Assembly: GCA_033722075.1 (NCBI GenBank)
Contig: JAWVZU010000121.1
Coordinates: 1-11,488, forward strand
Direction: 5' to 3'
DNA length: 11,488 bases
Source: JAWVZU01 sp033722075
Lineage (GTDB): Bacteria; Pseudomonadota; Gammaproteobacteria; Xanthomonadales; SZUA-38
Made by a program: the position numbers and the translations under genes. Under the pieces are notes generated by a model. That model made no database searches. It worked only from the letters and a program-made list of their open reading frames with translations, and had not been told where the DNA came from. This document shows positions 1-5,339 of the stretch, piece after piece; position 1 is the first letter of the stretch, and every line of letters begins with the position of its first letter.

Positions 1-294
1 CGCGCCGGTTTCGCAATCAGGAAATAGGGGCGCCAGTTCGGCTTCACTGGCGAAGGTGAGGTCCGCATCCAGCGCCTCGCGCACCTTGGACAGGGCGACA
101 TGGTGGCTGGCCGGCGCCACGACCAGGACCATCCGGTCCTCTGACTTCAGGACAATGCCCTTGGCTACCCGGTGGCCCGAGATATGGGCCGCTTCGGCGG
201 ACTCGGAGGCGCACCCCGAAAAATCATGCCGTACGACCTCGGGAACAATGTCGCGGCTTTGCAGGTATTGGTCTACGGTCTTTGCAACGGTCAT
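1..294 (-). CDS. YbaK/EbsC-type aminoacyl-tRNA editing protein, 3' end cut
   Basis: Partial gene: 98 codons are visible and the C-terminus lies beyond the left edge (the family usually has about 150-160 residues). The protein begins MTVAKTVDQYLQ and shows the YbaK pattern: a short N-terminal helix, then the strand VAKGIVLK with Lys45, which aligns with the conserved substrate-site lysine of YbaK, and a FPDCETGA segment that in relatives continues as a Gly/Ala/Pro-Pro loop. Family members hydrolyse mischarged aminoacyl-tRNA (for YbaK itself, Cys-tRNA-Pro) in the cytoplasm; the substrate here is unknown. The ATG at 294 follows the stress-protein stop codon by 9 nt, and its Shine-Dalgarno sequence (TGAGGT, plus-strand 301-306) overlaps that TGA stop. 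Translation is thus probably coupled and the two genes share an operon. The family call is firm, the exact subfamily is not. Confidence 0.85.
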   Translation of the reverse strand, partial: MTVAKTVDQYLQSRDIVPEVVRHDFSGCASESAEAAHISGHRVAKGIVLKSEDRMVLVVAPASHHVALSKVREALDADLTFASEAELAPLFPDCETGA

Positions 295-303
295 CGCGAA
301 ACC

Positions 304-1188
304 TCATTGCTTTGGGGGTTTGATCAGAAGGATGTCACAGCGGCTCTCCGGTATGAAGTGGCGAGCGGTCGTGCCCACCAGCAAATCGGCTATCCTGGAC
401 CGCGCGATGATTCCCATGATGACCAGGTGGGCCTGGTCCTCGTTGCAGAGCAGGCCCAGTGCCTCGCCCGGCTCATTGACCAGAATCTCGATATCTCCAA
501 GGCTCTCTTCACCGAGGAGATCCTCGATGTGGCGCCTGCGGATCTCACGCAACTCGCGCTCATAGTCCATCGGATGCTGGGCGGCGCCAATGGTCCCGGG
601 GATTTTGCCGATCGCATGCACCAGTCGATAACGAACGCCCAAGGCCGAAGCGATGGTCTCGGCGGCGTCGATGATCTCGCGATCCAGTGCTGCCGGCTTG
701 TTATGCCCGTGTGTCGGATCCACTGCCGCTATGAGATTCTTTTGATTGCTGGTCCATTGCGGGCCTCTGGCCAACCACACCGGACACGGAGCCTGGCGGA
801 GCAAATGCCATTCGGCAGTGCTGAGCTTGCGCGAATCCAGGTTGCGAGGCTGGATCACCAGCAAGTCTGGCTGGTATTCCGCCACTGCGTCCAGGACAGC
901 CCGGTCGAAGGGATGTCCCCAGCTTGCCTCCACCTTGACGTCGGCGCCGTCGCAGCGCATTGCCTGATCCTGGAGCCAATAGGTTATGGCATCCAGCCGC
1001 TTGCTGCGCTCGGCTTCGCATCGTTCATCGCGTTCGTGAAAGATCGGCTCGGCGTGATGCGGTTCGTAGACGACCGCCTGGAGTTTGAGTTCGGTCCCGG
1101 TCCTCGCAGCCAAAAACGCGGCCCGTTGACGGGCGATCTGATCTTCAGCCGTCGTGTTGAGCACGCTGAGAATTCGGTTGAACTGCAT
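304..1188 (-). CDS. Tandem-domain universal stress protein (UspE-like)
   Basis: A 294-residue protein with two Usp (UspA-fold) domains, about residues 1-142 and 148-294, the layout of UspE-like proteins. The first domain begins MQFNRILSVLNTT and ends in APCPVWLAR; it lacks a visible ATP-binding loop. The second has a G-2x-G-9x-G(T)-like loop: Gly259, then Ala262 in place of the second glycine, and Gly272-Thr273. Nucleotide binding may therefore be altered. Such cytoplasmic proteins help survival under stress, starvation or low oxygen, but their biochemical role is poorly defined. The ATG at 1188 is preceded by only a weak ribosome site (GGGGT, about 8 nt upstream). It lies about 27 nt downstream of the start predicted from the FNR-type box at 1250-1263. 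It is the first gene of a likely operon with the YbaK-type gene. Confidence 0.9.
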   Translation of the reverse strand: MQFNRILSVLNTTAEDQIARQRAAFLAARTGTELKLQAVVYEPHHAEPIFHERDERCEAERSKRLDAITYWLQDQAMRCDGADVKVEASWGHPFDRAVLDAVAEYQPDLLVIQPRNLDSRKLSTAEWHLLRQAPCPVWLARGPQWTSNQKNLIAAVDPTHGHNKPAALDREIIDAAETIASALGVRYRLVHAIGKIPGTIGAAQHPMDYERELREIRRRHIEDLLGEESLGDIEILVNEPGEALGLLCNEDQAHLVIMGIIARSRIADLLVGTTARHFIPESRCDILLIKPPKQ

Positions 1189-1221
1189 GGGATCCGACCC
1201 CGCGCCATTCCTGATTTGTTC

Positions 1222-1263
1222 AGTCTGGGGCAGACTTCACGCTGATGCGTTGATTAGTGTCAA
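1222..1263 (-). promoter_or_regulatory. FNR/FixK-type box and promoter of the stress-protein operon
   Basis: The box is TTGAT-TAGT-GTCAA (1250-1263), matching TTGA-N6-TCAA fully and the FNR/Anr consensus TTGAT-N4-ATCAA at 9 of 10 positions. Reading leftward, 22 nt separate it from a weak -10 hexamer CAGACT (1227-1222). A regulator centred at -41.5 (class II) would start transcription near 1215, 27 nt before the stress-protein ATG. The same box, spacing and near-identical -10 context (CACACT-GAA) occur before the small GNAT gene at 4613-4654. The identity of the regulator is inferred from the motif only. Confidence 0.65.
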
Positions 1264-1273
1264 TCAGTCGATT

Positions 1274-1315
1274 TTGACGACGATCAAGATCACGAGTTCC
1301 GGACTCAACCATGCT
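1274..1315 (+). promoter_or_regulatory. FNR/FixK-type box and promoter of the pat-like gene
   Basis: The box is TTGAC-GACG-ATCAA (1274-1287); read on the minus strand it is TTGAT-CGTC-GTCAA. It lies 24 bp centre to centre from the box at 1250-1263. On the plus strand, 22 nt separate it from a weak -10-like hexamer CATGCT (1310-1315). A class II position predicts a start near 1322 and a leader of about 35 nt to the ATG at 1357. The -10 match is poor (3 of 6), as expected for an activator-dependent promoter. The box itself is much better supported than the hexamer. Confidence 0.6.
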
Positions 1316-1345
1316 GGAGACGGTTGACAGGCAATACGCGTGGAC

Positions 1346-1350
1346 AGGGA
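1346..1350 (+). promoter_or_regulatory. Ribosome binding site fixing the pat-like start
   Basis: AGGGA lies 6 nt before the ATG at 1357. It favours that ATG over an in-frame TTG at 1324, which has no ribosome site and would sit almost at the predicted transcription start. Confidence 0.7.
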
Positions 1351-1356
1351 ACGCCC

Positions 1357-4035
1357 ATGAATCCGATCGAGACGCTTTTCTCCCCGAGCAGCATCGCAGT
1401 CTTCGGCGCCAGTGAGCGTTCCAGTGTCGGCGGCCTCGTATACCGTAATCTGCTGGACGGCGGGTTCGACGGCGAGGTGATTCCGATCAATCCCGGCCAT
1501 GAGAGCATCCATGGAACCCCCTGTTTTTCCACCCTGGAGGAGTCGGGAAAACGGGTTGATCTGGCGATCATTGCCACCCCAGCGCGCACGGTGTCGGGAA
1601 TCTTTGAACAGCTCAAAGAAGCGGGCGTTCATGCGGCTACGGTCCTGTCGGCCGGTTTTTCCGAAACCGGGAGTCGCGGCGCTTCGCTGGAGGACGATCT
1701 CCGCTATGCAGCCAGTACTCATGGAATCCGGTTTCTGGGCCCCAACTGTCTCGGATTCATGCGGCCGGGGATCAGCCTTAACGCAACCTTCAGCCGCAAT
1801 CATGCCAAGCCGGGCGGGCTGGCCCTGTTGTCCCAGTCCGGCGCCATCGCCACAGCCATTCTCGACTGGGCCGAGCCGCGGGGGATCGGGTTCTCCGCGG
1901 TGGTGTCCGTGGGTGACGCGGCCGACATCGGGTTCGGCGATCTGCTGGATCACCTGGCGCTGGACGAAGAGACGACGGCGATTCTGGTCTACGTCGAAGG
2001 CGTGCGCAACGCGCGGTCCTTCGTCACCGGATTGCGGGCCGCGGCGCGCCTCAAGCCGGTCATCGTGATCAAGGCCGGGCGGCAGGCCGCCGGGTCAAGA
2101 GCCGCCGTGTCCCATACGGGAGCCATCGTCGGCGAGGACGATGTTTTCGAATCGGTGCTTCATCGGGCTGGTGCGGTGCGGGTATCGAGCATCGATGAGC
2201 TGTTCGCAGCGGCCCGGATCCTGGCGACGGGATTGCGTTCCTCGGGCAACCGCCTGGCCATCGTGACCAATGCCGGCGGCGCGGGCGTCATGGCCGCGGA
2301 CCGGGCTGCGGACCTCAAGGTGGAGCTGCCCGCGCCGTCCACGGCAACCCTGGAAGCACTCGACGCGCAGCTGCCGCCCAACTGGTCTCGCGGCAACCCG
2401 CTGGACGTGTTGGGCGACGCCGACCCGGACCGTTTTGCCGTAGCGGTACAGGCGTGCCTTGGCGATCCGGCCTACGACGGCGTGCTGGTCATGCTGGCCC
2501 CGGTTGCGACCGCTGATCCGGACCGGGTGGCCGAGCGGGTGCTAGAGACGATCCCCGAAAAGGGCAACAAGCCGGTGCTGGCCTGCTGGCTGGGGGACAG
2601 GCAGGTTGCCGCCGGGCGCGAGCGACTCAGCGCTGCGGGCATACCATGCTTCGAAACGCCGGAGGATTCCATCGAGGCCTATTCATACCTGGCCGGATAT
2701 CAGCGACACCAGCAGCTGCTCACGCAGGTTCCGGAACCCCGAGACACCCAGCATCCGGCTGACGTCGAGGGGGCCGAGCTGATCATCGACGGGGTGCTGG
2801 CCGAGGGGCGCAAGGTGCTCAGCGAACTGGAGTCAAAGGCCCTGCTGCGAGCCTTCAACATCCCGATCGTGCCGGCTTTTCCGGCGAGCGATTCGGAGGA
2901 AGCGCTGGCTGTGGCCCAGACCATCGGCTTCCCGGTTGCGATGAAGATCAACTCGCCGGACATCACCCACAAGTCCGACGTTCGCGGGGTCCACCTGAAT
3001 ATCCAGCGGGCAGGGCAGGTCAGAGCCTGCTTCAACGACCTGATGGAGCGGATCGGAGCGGCGAACCCGGAGGCTCGAATCGACGGCGTCGTGCTGGAGG
3101 CGATGCATCTCCCGGCCCATGGACGCGAACTGCACGTGGGTGTGGTACGTGACCCGGCGTTCGGACCCGTGGTGAGTTTCGGGGCTGGTGGGGTGGCGGT
3201 CGAGATCCTCCGCGACCGGAGCGTCAGCCTGCCGCCCCTCAATTCCTATCTGGCCCGGCGGATGATCGAGGGCACCCGCATCAGCGGCATGTTGCAGGCA
3301 TTCCGGGACAAGCCCTCCATCGACTTCCAGGCGCTCGAAACCACCCTGATCCGGGTCGCCGACATGGCCTGTGAATTGCCCCGTCTCGTGGAACTGGACA
3401 TCAATCCGCTGGTGGCCGACGAGCATGGCGCCATCGCGCTCGATGCGCGAATCGTGGTCGACCAGCAGCCGGGGATCGCTCGGCCTTATGGCCACCTCGC
3501 CATCCACCCCTATCCACGCCAATGGGTGCGGGTCAAGCAGCTGCCGGACGGCACCGAGATCACCCTGCGGCCCATTCGCCCGGAGGATGCCGCCATCGAG
3601 CAGGATTTCGTTCGGCGCCTGTCGCCGCAGTCGAAGTACTTCCGGTTCATGCAGGCCATTCGGGAGCTGACGCCCGTGATGCTGGTGAGGTTTACCCAGA
3701 TCGACTACGACCGTGAGATGGCGTTGATCGCCTGCGTGCCGGAGGCTGATACGGAAATCGAGGTTGGCGTCGCCCGGTACGTCGGCTCGCCGGACCGGGA
3801 ATCGTGCGAGTTTGCGCTGGTGGTCGCGGATGACTGGCAAAGCCGTGGAATCGGCACGAAGTTGATGCGTCAATTGATTGAAATTGCAAAGGAAAACAGG
3901 TTCAGATGGATGCACGGCGAGGTACTGCGAGCCAATCGGCCCATGCAGAACCTGGTCGGCAAACTCGGTTTTCGGCTCAAGGCCCATGCCGAAGACCAGG
4001 AGATCCTCGTCGCCAGCCTTCCGCTGGATGCCTGA
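1357..4035 (+). CDS. Pat-type protein: ADP-forming acyl-CoA synthetase-like body with C-terminal GNAT domain
   Basis: An 892-residue protein with the Pat/PatZ (YfiQ) layout and length. Domain order: CoA-binding Rossmann domain (residues 1-130, IAVFGASERSSVGG near the start), two succinyl-CoA-ligase-like domains (about 140-460), ATP-grasp domain (about 488-715, with THKSD around His538), and GNAT domain (about 729-892). The GNAT part has Glu818, a candidate general base, and the acetyl-CoA loop QSRGIG at 828-833. Pat enzymes acetylate lysines, classically the active-site lysine of acetyl-CoA synthetase, in the cytoplasm. Unusually, the synthetase half keeps SHTG with His253, the residue phosphorylated in true ADP-forming acetyl-CoA synthetases and, as I recall, lost in enteric Pat. 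Residual synthetase activity is thus possible. I leave the symbol empty because Pat function cannot be told from that of a fused synthetase. The gene is divergent from the stress-protein operon and converges on the small GNAT gene, 28 nt away. Confidence 0.9.
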   Translation: MNPIETLFSPSSIAVFGASERSSVGGLVYRNLLDGGFDGEVIPINPGHESIHGTPCFSTLEESGKRVDLAIIATPARTVSGIFEQLKEAGVHAATVLSAGFSETGSRGASLEDDLRYAASTHGIRFLGPNCLGFMRPGISLNATFSRNHAKPGGLALLSQSGAIATAILDWAEPRGIGFSAVVSVGDAADIGFGDLLDHLALDEETTAILVYVEGVRNARSFVTGLRAAARLKPVIVIKAGRQAAGSRAAVSHTGAIVGEDDVFESVLHRAGAVRVSSIDELFAAARILATGLRSSGNRLAIVTNAGGAGVMAADRAADLKVELPAPSTATLEALDAQLPPNWSRGNPLDVLGDADPDRFAVAVQACLGDPAYDGVLVMLAPVATADPDRVAERVLETIPEKGNKPVLACWLGDRQVAAGRERLSAAGIPCFETPEDSIEAYSYLAGYQRHQQLLTQVPEPRDTQHPADVEGAELIIDGVLAEGRKVLSELESKALLRAFNIPIVPAFPASDSEEALAVAQTIGFPVAMKINSPDITHKSDVRGVHLNIQRAGQVRACFNDLMERIGAANPEARIDGVVLEAMHLPAHGRELHVGVVRDPAFGPVVSFGAGGVAVEILRDRSVSLPPLNSYLARRMIEGTRISGMLQAFRDKPSIDFQALETTLIRVADMACELPRLVELDINPLVADEHGAIALDARIVVDQQPGIARPYGHLAIHPYPRQWVRVKQLPDGTEITLRPIRPEDAAIEQDFVRRLSPQSKYFRFMQAIRELTPVMLVRFTQIDYDREMALIACVPEADTEIEVGVARYVGSPDRESCEFALVVADDWQSRGIGTKLMRQLIEIAKENRFRWMHGEVLRANRPMQNLVGKLGFRLKAHAEDQEILVASLPLDA

Positions 4036-4063
4036 CGCGGCTCGTCCGGCGGAGCGGTCCCGG

Positions 4064-4582
4064 CTAGGTGCGCGCCAGATTCAGCGTGTAGCGGACCAGC
4101 TCGGGATTGTCCGGATCAGGCGCCTCGCGAAACCCGAAATCCCGGGCCAGTCTCCGCATGGCTTCGTTATCGGCGAATTCCAGTGAATGGAGTTCGTTGA
4201 TGGCGTGCAGCTTGGCGTAGTCGAGCAGGTGCATCAGCAACAGGGATCCAAGGCCCTTGTGCTGCCAATCGTCGGCGACGACCACAGCAATCTCGGCCTG
4301 GTCCGATTCGCCATCGACCGCATAGCGGGACGCCCCGACTTCACTGTCCGCGCCGTTGCCGCCCATGGCGACGAAGGCCATCTCGTGCTCATGGTCGATA
4401 TCGCAGAGACGTTGCAGGTCCTTTTCGCTGAGATGGTTCACGCCTCCGAGGAAGCGGCCTCGTAGGCTCTCGGCCGACAGGCGACCGAGGAATGTGCGCT
4501 CGGCATCCAGGTCGTCGGAAGTGATCGGGCGGATCCTTACCCGAGTGCCGTCGCTCAAGGTGTCGGTCCATTCGTGTCTCAT
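4064..4582 (-). CDS. Stand-alone GNAT acetyltransferase, Pat-GNAT-like
   Basis: A 172-residue single-domain GNAT. It begins MRHEWTDTLSDGTRVRIRP and has the acetyl-CoA loop QHKGLG inside VVVADDWQHKGLGSLLL. Aligned by eye, it follows the GNAT tail of the neighbouring Pat-like protein along its whole length: DGT-x-RPI near the start, VGASRY against VGVARY, and VVADDWQ in both. Glu in AEIAVVV corresponds to Glu818 of the neighbour. It probably acetylates a protein or small amine in the cytoplasm; the substrate is unknown. The start is the ATG at 4582, because a GGAGG lies 8 nt upstream. The open frame continues to 4936, but that extension would overlap the promoter region and the lipoprotein gene. 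The gene converges with the Pat-like gene and is divergent from the lipoprotein gene. Confidence 0.85.
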   Translation of the reverse strand: MRHEWTDTLSDGTRVRIRPITSDDLDAERTFLGRLSAESLRGRFLGGVNHLSEKDLQRLCDIDHEHEMAFVAMGGNGADSEVGASRYAVDGESDQAEIAVVVADDWQHKGLGSLLLMHLLDYAKLHAINELHSLEFADNEAMRRLARDFGFREAPDPDNPELVRYTLNLART

Positions 4583-4590
4583 GCTGCCAT

Positions 4591-4595
4591 CCTCC
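4591..4595 (-). promoter_or_regulatory. Ribosome binding site fixing the small GNAT start
   Basis: GGAGG on the minus strand, 8 nt before the ATG at 4582. It falls inside the 24-nt leader predicted from the FNR-type box and decides the start against the longer in-frame alternatives. Confidence 0.75.
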
Positions 4596-4612
4596 ATGTG
4601 GCGCCTGTCTTC

Positions 4613-4654
4613 AGTGTGTGACGGCACCGCCTCGGATGCGTTGATCGGCGTCAA
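4613..4654 (-). promoter_or_regulatory. FNR/FixK-type box and promoter of the small GNAT gene
   Basis: The box TTGAT-CGGC-GTCAA (4641-4654) matches the FNR/Anr consensus at 9 of 10 positions. On the minus strand, 22 nt separate it from CACACT (4618-4613). The predicted start near 4606 leaves a 24-nt leader holding the GGAGG. The plus-strand context GATGCGTTGAT N4 GTCAA is identical to that at the stress-protein promoter. Confidence 0.65.
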
Positions 4655-4664
4655 ACGGCCCGGA

Positions 4665-4706
4665 TTGACGGCCGTCAACGACGCGCGCCGCGAATCGCGC
4701 GAAATT
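4665..4706 (+). promoter_or_regulatory. FNR/FixK-type box and promoter of the lipoprotein gene
   Basis: The box TTGAC-GGCC-GTCAA (4665-4678) is a perfect 14-bp palindrome, 24 bp centre to centre from the box at 4641-4654. A weak hexamer GAAATT (4701-4706) lies 22 nt downstream. A class II start near 4713 would give a 26-nt leader carrying GGAGG at 4724-4728. Palindrome and spacing are plain in the sequence; the regulator and the -10 are inferred. Confidence 0.6.
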
Positions 4707-4738
4707 GGCAGGTAAAGACAAACGGAGGCGACACTGCG

Positions 4739-5326
4739 ATGGATACGCTCAGCAACTTGAGCCGAATCACCCGGGTGTTGCTGGTGATCCTGGTCGTTAC
4801 GGGCTGTGCCAGCCCGGTGAAGACCGGCATGGACTATAACGAGGCGGCGGACTTCGGCGCTTATCGTACCTTTGCCTGGATGGAAACTGCCCCGGCAGGG
4901 AGCGAGGGTGGGGCAGTCAGCCCCTTGACCCTGCACCGGATTCGCAGCTCGCTAGAAGAAACCCTGATCCAGAAGGGGTTTGAGCTGACGCCGGACCTTG
5001 CCAATGCCGATATCGTGGTGACCTTCGTGGTCGGGACCCGCGACAAGATCAGCGCGAGCTCCTATCCCCGCAGTTTCACGGTTCACCGCCGGGGCTGGGT
5101 CTGGTGCGGTCCGTTCTGCTACGACGATGAGGTGATTGTTCGGACCTATACCGAGGGAACGCTCTCGGTCGACATGTTCGACGCAGAGACCCGGACCCCC
5201 GTGTGGCACGGCTGGGCCAGCAAAACCATTACCGAAAGCGACCGGGATAATCCGCGCGAGGCCATCAAGATGGCCGTGGAGCAGCTCCTTGAGCCGTTCC
5301 CGCCGGAAATGAAGCAGGGAGAATAG
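4739..5326 (+). CDS. DUF4136-family lipoprotein
   Basis: A 195-residue secreted lipoprotein. Residues 1-22 form a signal peptide (hydrophobic VLLVILVV) ending in the lipobox VVTGC, with lipidated Cys23. Ala24 follows, so no Asp retention signal is seen and outer-membrane sorting is likely. The mature part fits DUF4136: an early FGAYRTFAWM segment, a middle ADIVVTFVVG strand, and the late TEGTLSVDMFD...PVWHGWASKTI region. No biochemical function is established for this family. A CGPFC pair (around residues 125-129) might form a disulfide. The ATG has GGAGG 10 nt upstream. The gene converges with the large c-di-GMP gene, 13 nt apart, and shares a twin-box divergent promoter region with the small GNAT gene. 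Confidence 0.85.
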   Translation: MDTLSNLSRITRVLLVILVVTGCASPVKTGMDYNEAADFGAYRTFAWMETAPAGSEGGAVSPLTLHRIRSSLEETLIQKGFELTPDLANADIVVTFVVGTRDKISASSYPRSFTVHRRGWVWCGPFCYDDEVIVRTYTEGTLSVDMFDAETRTPVWHGWASKTITESDRDNPREAIKMAVEQLLEPFPPEMKQGE

Positions 5327-5339
5327 ATCAGCTGGCAGT

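Noticed and set aside
172..1245. Long plus-strand open frame (357 codons) opposite the stress-protein and YbaK-type genes
   Set aside because: It is antisense to two recognisable families, shows no family features of its own, and is a typical shadow of GC-rich coding sequence.
2833..3987. Minus-strand open frame (384 codons) inside the pat-like gene
   Set aside because: Antisense to conserved ATP-grasp and GNAT domains; composition is that of a shadow frame.
4036..4063. Bidirectional terminator between the pat-like and small GNAT genes
   Set aside because: Only a 4-bp GCTC/GAGC repeat is visible, without a T-tract on either strand.
4583..4936. N-terminal extension of the small GNAT up to 4936
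   Set aside because: It would overlap the twin boxes and the lipoprotein gene; a GGAGG before the ATG at 4582 and the start of GNAT similarity there argue against it.
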